Assembly (NCBI GenBank): GCA_030490835.1
Contig: CM059971.1
Coordinates: 54,608,012-54,672,011 of the forward strand
DNA: 64,000 nucleotides
Source: Annona cherimola
Taxonomy: Eukaryota > Streptophyta > Magnoliopsida > Magnoliales > Annonaceae
Direction: 5' to 3'
Both the position numbers and the translations under genes were made by a program. Below the pieces are notes generated by a model that saw nothing but the letters and a program-made list of their open reading frames with translations, was not told where the DNA came from and did not search any database. Position 1 is the first letter of the stretch. Each line of letters begins with the position of its first letter. Shown piece after piece: positions 10,368-21,059 of the stretch.

Positions 10368-11778
10368 ATGGCTCCTAAAGTTGTTGCCAAGCCATCTAAA
10401 ATGCCCATATCCAGACTCTCCAAATCCAATACAGGCGAGGGGGTACCCCGCAGACAACGAACTCCTTCCAAGTAGGTCTGGGAGGAAGCCTCCACATCAG
10501 CGGGACGCCAGGTGCGTTTCCATGAGGCTAATCCCTCCTCGATGGCGCCTCAACAGGCAACATCCGACAATGGGTCTAACAGTTACACATTGTCTACTAC
10601 GAATAGGCAGGGGACACGACCCAAAAGGCATAGGTGTTGAAGATGCCAACTACCTACTTCAGAACTAAGCGTCAACACAGTCGATTCTACAGGCACTTCT
10701 ATGAGCGTAAGATTTTCATGCCAAAAATCATCGATTTCAAATTTCTACATGATTATGAGTTTGGTATCGAAGAATTATTGGAGTTCTAAGGTTGGACTGG
10801 GCTTTAAAAGCCGACGATAGAGTGTATCCTGATCTAACCCGCATATTATACTACCTATGGGATCAGGAGTATTATCTAACCTTTGTAAAGGGAAATGGTA
10901 TCAATTTGGGAATTGGCACTGGAAGCTATAGGAAAAATGCAATCCGAAGAATTGCACACATGTTGGATGTTCCTGAGGATGAGGAACCAATTCCAGAAGG
11001 GTTATCGCTCACTCAAATGTATAATCAGTTGACAAAGAGCAACAAATATCACCCCGGAATCAAGTTCCTTCACTATATGAACCTATCTCCCAGGCTTAGG
11101 GTACTTAGATTGTTGATTGCACACTGTATATACCCAAAAGGAGGAGGCTAAAATCAACTAAACCCACAGGAAGTAGAAATCCTGTGGAAAGTGGAGAATA
11201 AGGTCAAGGTTAGCTTGTCTGCATTGCTATTAGAAGCATTGGCTTCTAAGAAGGATAACCCTCGAGGGGTATTGCCATACGGGACTTGGATCACCCGTAT
11301 TATGCATTACATGGGTGTGGACCTCGATGGTGAGCCGTTTGAGGTGTTGAAGACAACAAATGCCATAAACAAGGCATTGCTGCAGAGGATGAAGATCAAT
11401 GTTGATCATTTCGGAGCAGAAAGAATAAGGGAAAGATTGGGACAACCGGCTCAAGAGGAAGCTGGGGGAGCACATGTTGAGGGGGAGCAGCCCCTGCCAT
11501 CACCACAGCCTCAGGTCGTCCCTTCTCCACCACGGGATGTCCCCGTTGAGCCTGCATCGCCTCATTCCCATGGATCATGTTCCCCTAGAGGCTCGGAGAT
11601 ACTAGATTTAAATCCAGGTTTGGCTTTTTGGGACAATTCGGTGAATGCGATAAGGGAGCATTTAGAGCAGATGGAGGATAGATTGACCTCCCAGATTGCC
11701 GGGATTCACACTGCCATCATGGACATGCATTTGAGGCAGGATTGTATGGATCAGGAGCTTAGAACGATTAGATACTGA
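10368..11778 (+). pseudogene. Copia-1 env-position ORF (third ORF, plant transposon protein-like)
   Basis: The ATG at 10368 (MAPKVVAKPSK...) follows a long pyrimidine-rich leader. A basic N-terminal region with GEGVPRRQR is followed, after stops and frameshifts, by a conserved globular domain at 10792-11400 (LTRILYYLWDQEYY, EGLSLTQMYNQL, LHYMNLSPRLRVLRLLIAHC). Next comes a Pro-rich acidic segment (11440-11600) and a C-terminal helical segment (REHLEQMEDRL, 11650-11778). The position matches the env-like ORF of Sireviruses, but no signal peptide and no clear transmembrane segment is visible, so env-like describes position only. The collinear copia-2 copy (39139-40676) confirms that it belongs to the family. 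It may be a relative of the putative plant transposon protein domain. Stops at 10474, about 10637 and 11149 disable it. Confidence 0.72.
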
Positions 11779-12352
11779 CTTGCATCAGGGAGCGGCAGGG
11801 TTCGGCCTATACCCGACCTAAATCCACTTGTCAATGAGTCTATGCGTCATGCACCCACACCTCAGCCTGTATCCTCGTCCTACTCATCTGCCCATGTGAG
11901 GCCTACACCGCCAATCATCCAGTCATCCTATCCCATCTCGGCATTCTTATTCGCCAAATCTCAAATTCACGATCTCCATTTTTATTCATTGACAAAAAGG
12001 GGGAGAATAGTTGGAGTTTGAGTGAGTTTTTAAATAAGAGTTGAGTCATGGGTTGGGTAGTCTGTACTTACATAAGTTTTCATTTCATTTTGCATTTTTG
12101 TATAAGATGTTTGATCATATATGAAAAAGTTGTTGTTTTTGTTCTGAATGAATGAAAAAGTTCTGTTTATGTTGAATGGCTTTAACTTATGCTATATGCA
12201 TGCAAATTGTTGAAAATGAAATAAGATTGAAATGCAGTGCAATATGACTCATGAATATTCTAAAATATCAAAACAAGATAAAATGGTATGTTTTAAGATA
12301 ATGAAAGGTATAAACTCAAATTGGTTTTGTCAATTATTAAAAAGGGAGAGAT
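11779..12352 (+). other. Copia-1 3' untranslated region and polypurine tract
   Basis: The env-position reading fades out after 11950. The rest is AT-rich noncoding sequence, including a GACAAAAAGGGGGAGA purine run near 11990-12006 and the final polypurine tract AAAAAGGGAGAGA at about 12339-12351, which abuts the 3' LTR. The two purine runs resemble each other; copia-2 has the same pair near 40770 and 41088. Confidence 0.65.
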
Positions 12353-14128
12353 TGTTGGAATCAATGGAAAATTAAGCAAAATCTGTGTTTTGATGATTAA
12401 CAATTCAATTTGAGTAAGTTTTGGTTATGAATATGTTTTGTGAAAATGTTTAAAGGTTATAAAAATGATAAATTAGAATCTGATAGATCAAGTTGCAATC
12501 CAAGTCAACCTCAAATGCGACTTGAAAGAAGAAAAATATTCCAGTGCTGAAAATTGATCCAAGACAGATGAAGTCGCAAGGCCAAGTCAACTCCACCTGC
12601 GACTTGGGTGAACTTGCAGACCCAAGTCGACTCCAGCATCGACTTCGAGAACCTAAACCTTCCAGCGTTGAAAATGGGATCCAAGAAAAGTGAAGTTGCA
12701 AGTCCAAGTTGACTCCAGTTGCGACTTGGGTGAAGTCGCAGACCCAAGTCGACTCCACCATCGACTTCAGGTGTTCAAAAGTTCCAGTCTTGAAATTCGA
12801 ATATGAGACTGGTGAAGTCGCACCCGAAGTCGACTCCATGTGCGACTTGAGTGAAGTCGCATACTCAAGTCGACTCCACATGCGACTTGAAGTGAAGTTG
12901 ATTCCCAAGTCGACCTAGGCATTCGACTTGAGTCTGATTGAAGATGAATCTTGTCCAAGACAAGCAGTTCTGCATGATTAAATCTTTCAAGACAATATTC
13001 TACTCAAGGGAAAATCATTTGGCTACCTCTTAGGATTGCAAAATCAAGAAAAATAAAGCATCTTAAAACCAAGACATGAAGATAAGATCTCCAAGAGCAA
13101 TTGAACATGCCAAAGCTTCAACAAAGAACAAATGCATCAATGGAAGAACCAATACAAGATCAACATCAATCCAACAAGTTGATTTCCAAAACATTTAAGT
13201 TCATCAAGTGAATACAGAAAGTGAAGTCGCACTCGAAGTCGACTTCACTTGCGACTTGGGTCAAGTCCAGGACCAAGTCAACCTGGAGCAGGAACTTGAA
13301 ACATCGCTGAAGACCGAAGTCGCACCCGAAGTCAACTCCAGTCTGTGACTTGGGTGAAGTCACATCCGAAGTCGACTCCATCTGCGACTTGGGTCGCAAC
13401 GGTCGAAAAAATTCGAATGTTGGCGCATTAAATGCGCGCCACCTACCTCCAAACGTTCGAATTTACTCCACCATTATAAATATGCATTCAAGTGAACGAA
13501 CTAGAGGTTAGATAGAGCATTAACTGAGATCCAACTATCATCATCTTCAAGCATTAAGTGATCAACACAAGATTCTAGTAAAGAACTACGCTTCAACTTA
13601 CTGCACTCCTTAAAGCTAATCATATCAACTCTTCGACAAGTTCTTTCACGAGCTGAAACTTGCCTACACAATCTGTAAAGTGTAGATTTCTTTATTTGAT
13701 TCGTTATTTGTATTTGACACTTAGTTTAATATTGGGATTTTGAACCAAGTGAAAGCAAAGTAGCGTTGTGACTTCAGTGGGACTCGTCACCTACTTGTGC
13801 TATGATTTGTACACACCCCCTAGAGTTGGAATCTAGAAGAGAGCTGTTGCTCTAGTTGTATTTGAGAATACATAGTAGAATCCAAGTTACAAAGGGTGTG
13901 AGCTTGGAAGAGTGGAGTAGGGGAGGTTGCCCGAACCACTATAAAAATCCTATCTATTGCTGTGATTTACATTTCTATTTTTATTGCTTTATTACTCTCC
14001 ATATTATTCATTTGTTTCATTAAGGGGATTAAATCAAATAGGGGCAAATTTCTGTTTTAGTGAAAATTTTTAAAATACTCAATTCACCCCTCCCCTCTTA
14101 GGTAATTACCATAAATTCAGGACCAACA
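12353..14128 (+). repeat. 3' LTR of copia-1
   Basis: This LTR has 1,776 bp, is collinear with the 5' LTR and has TG...CA termini. It is 45 bp longer, because two 40-bp motif units are present here (around 12715 and 12830) that the 5' LTR lacks, while one 39-bp unit near 12500 is absent here. The TATA box is at 13475-13482. Confidence 0.93.
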
Positions 14129-14133
14129 CTTAG
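14129..14133. repeat. Target-site duplication of copia-1, right copy (CTTAG)
   Basis: Exact repeat of 3050-3054, directly after the CCAACA end of the 3' LTR. Confidence 0.9.
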
Positions 14134-15349
14134 TGCTGCCATTTTTCTGCCGGTGGTTCTGTTGCTACCCTTTTGCTAAGTGATGAGCAGAGAAGATGGA
14201 GCAAGGGTGCTACTGGCTGGATTTAGGGGAGGCTAGATTTTCGACAGGTGCTTGCTGACGACCGAAGATGAATGGCTGTCAGATTTCCACTCTTAAAACT
14301 AGCTGCTGAAATTAATGGTGCAGGGGAAGAGGAGGCAACTGGAGCCGGTGCTTGCAAATTAGGGCTAAGTTTGGTGCTGCTTTGCTCAAATTTTTATGGC
14401 CACTGGCTGCTTGTGAATAGTTTGTTGCGCTACTTCAGACGAATGGGGAGAAGGAGAAGGCAACCATGGGAATCGATTTGGGGAAGATGGTGGAGATTGA
14501 AGCTTGAATGGACGACCATTGCTACTGTTCGCTTCAGGCTTTAGCAACTAGATGTGGTTAGAATTTGGAGTTTCTGACATGGAGAGTTCACAAATACAGG
14601 GCCGAAAAAAATGGGTGCCTTGGTCGTCGAAAGAGGGATCGGGCATTTGGGGAAGATGGATGTTGCGGCTGGTTGGTGAAGAGGGTAAAATGGGTTTGAA
14701 ATGGGTACCATCGATGGTTTGTTGTTGGCATGGAGAAGGCGTGCTGGCAGGACAGTGGGCTTGGTGAAGATGGTCGGAGACTGAGGTTGGATGCTATGGA
14801 TGCCGGATTTGGATTGTCGACGAAGAGAACGCGAGGGGTAGCCACGGTTGACTGTTTAGGGAATGGTGGAGCACCATACCCATGCTCCAGCAGTGTTCAC
14901 ACGTTCAGTATACCTGCAGTATATTTAACCGCGAACTAAATATTAATTCTTGGCTCAATAATTTCAAAATCATCATATATCTTCTTAATTTAATTTTTAA
15001 CTTCTTTCTTTATTTTATCCATTAATTTATTATAATTTACTTTGTTTCTATATCTTAAAATATAATTTTAATAATATATGCATGATTTACCCAATTTATA
15101 TTAATAGGTTCGTACATATTTCAAAGTTAACCTATTTAATTTTTTTTGGCATGTGTAATTACTCTTTTAATTTTATATTTTCAAAAATATTGCAAAATGA
15201 CCCATTTTACAGCAAAATTAAAATTTTTATTAAAAAATTATAATTTTCTCAAATTTTCACATAAAACCTGTATTTAATTAACATTTTTATACTTAACTAT
15301 ATGAATTTATTCTTAAATTATATGAAAATTTTGCAACTTATCACACCCC
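14134..15349 (-). repeat. LTR of the minus-strand gypsy element, 5' portion (U3), right of copia-1
   Basis: This continues the sequence broken at 3049. It is GC-richer up to about 14940, then AT-rich. It ends at 15349, where minus-strand reading gives a purine tract (AAGTTGGGGGG, RC of 15346-15356) followed by TGTGATAAGTTGC, the usual PPT-LTR junction. Open frames at 14272-14939 show no recognisable protein and lie inside U3. Confidence 0.55.
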
Positions 15350-15358
15350 CCAACTTAA
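15346..15358 (-). other. Polypurine tract of the minus-strand gypsy element
   Basis: On the minus strand TTAAGTTGGGGGGTG directly precedes the LTR start. A second PPT-like copy, RC of CCCCCCAACTTAAAT, lies at 16170-16186. Paired purine tracts fit a Tat/Athila-type element. Confidence 0.5.
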
Positions 15359-16501
15359 ATATTGCTAGTCCATTAGCAATAGATATAATATAGAAGTGTA
15401 TTACTAATTTTAGCAATAAGAATAATCTTGGTACATTGCTAATCTTAATGCGGATAAAAATCTAAGTGCACTGCTAATAATAATAATGAGCTTTAGAAGT
15501 AAATTTCATCAGTGTATATGTGTAAAATATTTTTCATAATGCACATAAAAGAATGTAGCACGTGTGTATGTGTACTAATGAACATGAAAATACTAGATAA
15601 ATAGATTAATTTTAGCTCATCCACGCTAAAGAACATTCGTATTAAAATTATGATAGTGACAGTTAATATATATCTATATTATATATATATATTTCTTTTA
15701 AATTTCATCTTCATTTTTTCCTCCCCTCACCATATTTCAGGATATTTGGGGATTCCTCTTTTTTTTCTCTTCTTTTTTTGTCATTCTTCCCTCACCATAT
15801 TTCAGGGTATCTAGGAAAGTTTATATATATAGATTTTTTTTTAAACTCACAACTATCAATTGCAATGATATTAAAGGTTACTTGCTTTGATGAGAGAGAA
15901 AAATTATATTATCATGGTGCCCACAAGGTTCATTGTCGTGTAAGTACAATCAGTGCTAATAGAATTTTAGAAGTACCATGAAAATATTTTTACAAATATA
16001 TTTAATTATAGTTTTCTTCTTCACTCTCTACCAAGCATAGCACGTGCACTTTAATTTTAAAAATATTTTCTAATTTTAAATATATATTTTAATTTTTTTA
16101 CTTTTTTTATTTTTTTGTTTTATTATTATTTTTAATTTTTTTAAAAAAATTTTAAGGTAAACAAACCAAACCCCCCAACTTAAATGTTGCTATCTTTAAT
16201 AAACATGCACAGAATATAAATTTACAAAAATAAGATAGCATAGAAAGAGACAACCTGGGGTGTAGTGGTTTGATTGAACATTGTAATTGTTGATTTATCA
16301 ACAATAATCTCCTGCAACCAAACATTCTTTTTTTTGCAATAAAAGAAAGAAACAAACATGGAAAATATTGAGTTGTCTCACAATCAGCGCTAAATTTAAG
16401 GCCTTCAGCTAGACGTAATGAAGTTTAGATCAATATGGGTCAACCAGTCCCACATTTTCAATGATTTTATCATCAGAGATGCTTTCAATATATAGTTTAA
16501 G
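15359..16501. other. AT-rich internal remnant of the minus-strand gypsy element
   Basis: No coding similarity is seen here. The stretch holds repeated GCTAAT/AGCAATA-type short motifs (15360-15480), low-complexity T-rich tracts (15700-15850, 16080-16150) and a second PPT-like sequence at 16170. It is most simply the long 3' untranslated region between integrase and LTR in Tat/Athila-like elements. Confidence 0.4.
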
Positions 16502-16690
16502 TCAATAATCATTTACTGTAAAAATATTTTCACTTTTTGGACCACGAATTTTTACAGCACCATAGGGAAATACTTCATCTATAATGAATGGTCCATCCCA
16601 ACAAGATCTTAATTTTTCAAGAAATAGACGTAATTTTGAATTAAATAACCATATTGATAACTCGCGAAAATGTGAGTTATCATGGCCCAT
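16502..16690 (-). pseudogene. Ty3/gypsy integrase C-terminal fragment
   Basis: The minus-strand reading of 62 codons matches the C-terminal end of plant Ty3/gypsy (Tat/Athila) integrase. It shows SKLRLFLEKLRSCWDGPF, the degenerate form of the common RLRLFPGKLRSRWxGPF motif, then VFPYGAVKI. It reads towards the PPT at 15346-15358, as expected for the 3' end of pol. Nothing upstream (above 16690) continues it, so the element is truncated there. Confidence 0.7.
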
Positions 16691-17087
16691 TTCAGACTAG
16701 TTTTGCTTATTAGTCCGAGAGAATGTGGTTTGTTTGTATCCATTTAGCGTAGTTTTCACTCACTTTGCATTTTAGGAGCATTATGTAGTTTTTATGCATT
16801 TTTGGTATAAAATAGGCATTTTTAGTTCATTTATTTAGTTTTAGTCAATTTTGCAGGAGGGACGGACATTTTATAGGCATGCGAGTGAGTCGAATGAAGA
16901 ACGGAGCCAAGTGAAGAAGCAGGCAGGCTGGCGCCCAGGCGCCACCCTACATGCCTTAGCCAGAAGTTCCAACACCACACAAGGCAAAGAGCTTCTAGTG
17001 AGTTGGCGCCTAGGCGCCGCTTGGGGCGCCTAGGTGCCACTTCACCAGCATATAGAGGCAGTCTGAAAAGTTTCTAAGTCACAAGCT
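16691..17087. repeat. LTR-like fragment with GGCGCC palindromes
   Basis: This 400-bp stretch begins with T-rich sequence (TTTTATGCATTTTTGGTATAAAATAGG around 16790-16820) and ends with three close copies of GGCGCCYAGGCGCC-type palindromes (16928-16944, 17004-17018, 17024-17037). The style is that of Athila-like LTRs, but no partner LTR or terminal boundary was found, so family and strand are unsure. At 17060-17087 the minus strand reads AGCTTGT next to GCCAC, resembling the LTR-PBS junction of the next element. Confidence 0.35.
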
Positions 17088-18614
17088 GTGGCGCCCCAAA
17101 ACCGAGCGTCACATCCTGAGCCTTACCTCGGGATCGTTATTGATTGGTAAACGTGATCGGGATTGTTGCCTTGTCACACGGCGGGTTTTAACGGATATTT
17201 ATCCACTTAATTTCATTCTCATAGGAGTTTAATTCTTCATATTTTCATCTCATGCATACCTAGGTCATTTCCAACCAATCATCACATAACAAAGAATGCT
17301 GATAAAAAACATTTCATCATTTACATAAATCAGATGTCACTGCATGTATTAACCATAGTCATCAACATAAAACATTCAAATAGTTACATCCATTCAACAT
17401 AAGTTTTTCCTCATAACATAAGAATTCTAAATTTTTCCATTGCTTTATCAAGCTTGCACTTGCTCCTTCGCCATATCTTTTCTTTCACCCGTCTTTAGGT
17501 TTGCAAAACCAAATCGTGAGTCGAAACTCAATAAGCGAGCTATTTATATTTTACAGACAATTCATTTCAGGAAACATTTTGCATTTAAAATCATCTTAGA
17601 AAGCAATTTATACCTTTTCAAAAGGTATATCTTGAAAACATAAATCCTGTACCCATCACGAGTATGATATGCACAATGCTATGTAAAACCATAAACATAT
17701 CCTCATATTTACCTTAGGATGGAAGCTAGCCAGGCGACCATCCGTCCTTGTCATCTCCCATTTTAGAGAGGGCGCCGTCGGCCTTGAGCCTATCTTAGCA
17801 ACTTGGTCACACCAAGAGGGGACAATCGGTCCGCTTATACCCTTCAAGTGGACCCAGTACCTTATGCACATGAATTTTCCATAAATCCATCTTTAACATG
17901 CTAGCATGATTTTCACTCAGAAACTTGGAATTCACAACATTTTTCATAACATTTATCAAAGGAAGTTTCATAATATCATATTGAAGTAAATACAATTTAA
18001 CTAAGGAATGACCATCCTTAAATACTTCTAAAACATTTTCAATATTTACTTCAAACAGTTAGTACAAAAATCATATTTATTCAAAGCAATTTAGAAAAGC
18101 AAAAATCATTTAGAAAATTTGCTTGCTCACCTGCGTTCCTTAGCTTTCCGACTCAGCCTTTTCTTCGCCTTTGCTTGATTGATGCCAACACAAATCCTAA
18201 TCACTTGAGATGGTTTTCTTCACCAATTTTCCTTCTTTTTCCCTTCTTTTTTCTTCTATTTTCTTCCTTCTTTACTGGCCAATAATGGGGACGTGAGTCA
18301 TATAGAACTTAAAATTCTAATTAGATTCACATACACATTTACATACCTTAGCATATTCATGCTTTCCCATTTCTTATAGCCTATCTGGCTATCATCTCGT
18401 GCCTTACTTCATTTCTTAGATTCACATCTCCTTAAGTTTCCCGATCCCTGTATAAAGTTTGGAAAGCAAAACATGAGTGACAACTCAGTAAGCAAGCATT
18501 TTGTGTTTAGGGCAAGGCTTCCTTTAAAACCCCATTTTTTTTCTTGAGGACATGCATATGTCCTAAAACATTATCATGAAATCTTTATTCATAAGGACAG
18601 TTCCATGTCCTTAC
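17088..18614 (-). repeat. Chromovirus-type gypsy LTR sequence, minus strand, truncated by copia-3
   Basis: The reverse complement of 17088-17990 is collinear, with many changes, with the 3' LTR of the large gypsy element (56000-56928). Shared landmarks are the GGCTCAGGATGTGACGCTC end, the CACGTTTACCAATCAATAA box and the GGTGTAAGCGGACCGAT block. The landmark CTTATTGAGTTTCGACTCA occurs twice (RC at about 17515-17535 and near 18480-18505), so two partial LTRs probably lie side by side. Copia-3 begins at 18615. Confidence 0.65.
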
Positions 18615-20360
18615 TGTTGGAAATATGTGGAAAACAAGTTAAATCTATGTTTTGATGATTAACAAATCAATATGAGTAAGTCTTGGCTACTAACATGTTT
18701 GTGAAAATATTTAAGGCATATACACTTGAAGAAAATAAAGCATGGAAGACCAAGTCGTAGTCCAAGTCGACCCCAAGATCGACTTCAAAGAGCCCAAACT
18801 GTCCAGAGTTGAAAATGGGAGAAGAACAAGTGAAGTCGCAGGCCAAGTCGACCCACTTGTGACTTGGGAAGCCAAGTCGCAAACGAAGTCGACTCCAGGA
18901 TCGACTTCAGATGGCGAAAACTCTCCAGAGTTGAAGTTCAGAACACGAAGTGCCGAAGTCGCACCCCAAGTCGACTCCACTTGCGACTTGAGGTGAAGTC
19001 GCAGACGAAGTCGACTCCGACATAGACTTGGATCGGGCAGAGGAGATTTTCCTGAAGACAAGATGGATTAAATGATTTCAAGATCAACATTAAGATTCTC
19101 AAGTCCAAGGCAAAGCTCCAAGTATATTTTTAAGTTATGAACATTAATGAATCAAAGGAAAAATCAACCAATACAAAGTCTCCAAGATTCACAAGGTCTA
19201 CAAAGACGAAGAACAATCCAAGTTCAAGCAAGATGCATAAACCAAGAAGATTGTTCGAGTTCAAGACTCATGAGTTCAAAGGTTTGCAAATCATGGAGCT
19301 AATGAAAGCAAGACACAATGATCCAAAAAGTAATACAAAATGCAAAAGGCATGGAGAAGACTAAGCAAAAGAACCAAGCATTCCAAGTTCTCAAGTTCAC
19401 GAAATCAACTGCCGAGGTGAAGTCGCACCCGAAGTCGACTTCACCTGCGACTTGGGTCAAGTCGGAACCCAAGTCGACCCTGACTAAAACTTGAAGTTGC
19501 GACGGAGAAGCGAAGTCGCACCCGAAGTCGACTCCATCTGCGACTTGGGCGAAGTCGCATCCGAAGTCGACTCCACATGCAACTTGGGTCGCAACGGTCG
19601 GAATTTATTCGAACGTTGGCGCATTAAATGCGCGCCACCTACCCTCTAACGTTCGGATTCCCTCCAAAATTATAAAAGGCATTCATGGTAGACGAGGGAG
19701 GTAGCTGAGAATCATTAAGTGTGCATAACTACCATCTTCAAGAGCATTAAAGAGATCAAGTCCATTCAAAGAAGAAGAACTTCGCTTCAAGTTGCAATAG
19801 CTATATTTCAGAATCTTCAAAGTCATTACTACAAGTTCTTCTCTGCGCCAAACTGCTTCTACACAACTGTAAAGTGTAGTTTTCCAATTGTTTCATTTGT
19901 TTGTGTTGAACTTGATTTAGTTTGAGGAACTAAGATCAAGTGTAAGCAAAGTAGTGTGTGATTGGAGTGTAACTCATCACCTACTTGTGCTGTAATTTGT
20001 TGATGCCCCCTAGAGCTGGAATCTAGAAGAGAGCAAGAGGCTCTGGTTGTATATGCCCCCTAGAGCTGGAATCTAGAAGAGAGTAGTGGCTCTAATTGTA
20101 TTGAGAGAATACAATAGTGGAATCCAAGTCACAAGGAGTGTGAGCTTGGAAGAGTGGAGTAGGGAGGTTGCCCGAACCACTATAAAAATCTTGTGTGTTT
20201 GATTTATTTATCTGCTCTCTACATTATATTGCTTTCCATTTCGTTTCTTCATTAAGGGGACTGGATTAATCCGGGGTTAAGTTTCTGTTTAAGTTATAAA
20301 TTTTTAAATACCCAATTCACCCCTCCCCTCTTGGGTTTTGCCATTAACTCGGGACCAACA
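18615..20360 (+). repeat. 5' LTR of copia-3
   Basis: This LTR has 1,746 bp with TGTTGG...CCAACA termini. U3 carries the GTCGAC/TGCGACTT array (18750-19590), the GGCGCATTAAATGCGCGCC near-palindrome (19618-19636) and TATAAAAG at 19671. A 50-bp tandem duplication (20001-20050, 20051-20100) sits in the R/U5 region and is shared with the solo LTR at 48464-50142 but not with copia-1 or copia-2. Confidence 0.9.
19671..19678 (+). promoter_or_regulatory. TATA box of the copia-3 LTR
   Basis: TATAAAAG, in the same position relative to the motif array and near-palindrome as in the other family members. Confidence 0.6.
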
Positions 20361-20362
20361 AG

Positions 20363-20374
20363 TGGTATCAGAGC
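20363..20374 (+). promoter_or_regulatory. Primer-binding site of copia-3
   Basis: TGGTATCAGAGC lies two bases after the LTR and is complementary to the 3' end of initiator-Met tRNA. Confidence 0.88.
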
Positions 20375-20409
20375 AGGTCTTTGAGTTTTTACCAAAGAGA
20401 TCTATTATC

Positions 20410-21012
20410 ATGGCATCCCAATCTACTTCCGTTCCCGCATTTGCTGAAGGCCAATCTTTTACAAGACCACCATTGTTTGATGGGAACAACTTTGGTTATT
20501 GGAAGCTTCGTATGAAGCAACTCATCATAGCTACAGATATGGACTCTTGGATTGCTATCCAAGATGGTGTAACATTGCCAATTGATGAAAGAGCTTCCAA
20601 GTGGACCGAAGAGGAAGTAAGAACTGTAAAAAGCAATGCCAAAGCTATGAACTCACTATTTTGTGCTCTTACAGCTTCCGAATATGATAGAGTATCATCT
20701 TGTCAAACCGCTAAAGAAATATGGGATACTCTAACATCTATTTATGAAGGAACTTCTCAAGTCCAAGGGACTAGAAGAAATATTCTGATAGGAGAGTTGG
20801 AAAGCTTTAGAATGCTAGATACAGAAAATATTTCTAAAATGTTTGCTAGATTCTCCAAGATTACTAATGCTTTGAAAGGTCTTGGAAAGGCTATCTCTGA
20901 ATCTGAACAGGTCATGAAGATCTTAAGAGCTTTACCAGATTCATGGACTCCAAAGATTACAGCAATAGAAGAAGCAAAAGACCTCAACACTTTAAAGCTA
21001 GAAGACCTCAAA
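20410..21012 (+). pseudogene. Copia-3 gag, truncated but without stops
   Basis: The ATG at 20410 opens MASQSTSVPAFAEG, matching the start of the copia-1 gag. The capsid-type region (WTEEEVRTVKSNAKAMNSL, WDTLTSIYEGTSQVQG, VMKILRALPDSWTPKI) is read through without interruption for about 200 codons, the best preserved gag in the window. Around 21012 (after KLEDL) the expected SSLMSHEL continuation is lost. A meaningless tail then reads on to a stop at 21127. No zinc knuckle remains, so it is not functional. Confidence 0.85.
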
Positions 21013-21059
21013 AAATCTTCTCAACATCTCTTTACATTTTGTTTACTTATCTATAATAA

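Larger units (their letters stand above)
3055..14128 (+). mobile_element. Copia-1: complete Sirevirus-like Ty1/copia element with env-position ORF
   Basis: The element is 11,074 bp, bounded by LTRs (3055-4785 and 12353-14128) that start TGTTGG and end CCAACA, and flanked by a perfect 5-bp TSD. A primer-binding site complementary to initiator-Met tRNA follows the 5' LTR and a purine tract precedes the 3' LTR. The internal order is gag, protease, integrase, RT and RNase H, which is the copia order, followed by an additional ORF downstream of pol. Long LTRs, a large gag with coiled coil and two zinc knuckles, and the extra ORF match the Sirevirus (SIRE/Maximus) lineage. Stops and frameshifts break every ORF, so this copy is non-autonomous. 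It inserted inside an older gypsy LTR. Confidence 0.93.
18615..21012 (+). mobile_element. Copia-3: 5' fragment of the same Sirevirus-like family
   Basis: A full 5' LTR (18615-20360), a PBS (20363-20374) and the first two thirds of gag are present. Family similarity stops near 21012 in the middle of gag, and unrelated AT-rich tandem repeats follow. There is no 3' LTR in this neighbourhood, so the element is a deletion remnant. The bases before the LTR (CTTAC, 18610-18614) would be the left TSD, but no right copy remains to test it. Confidence 0.88.

Noticed and set aside
14272..14939. Trp/Gly-rich open frames right of copia-1
   Set aside because: They lie within the U3 of the minus-strand gypsy LTR, overlap on both strands and show no family motif.
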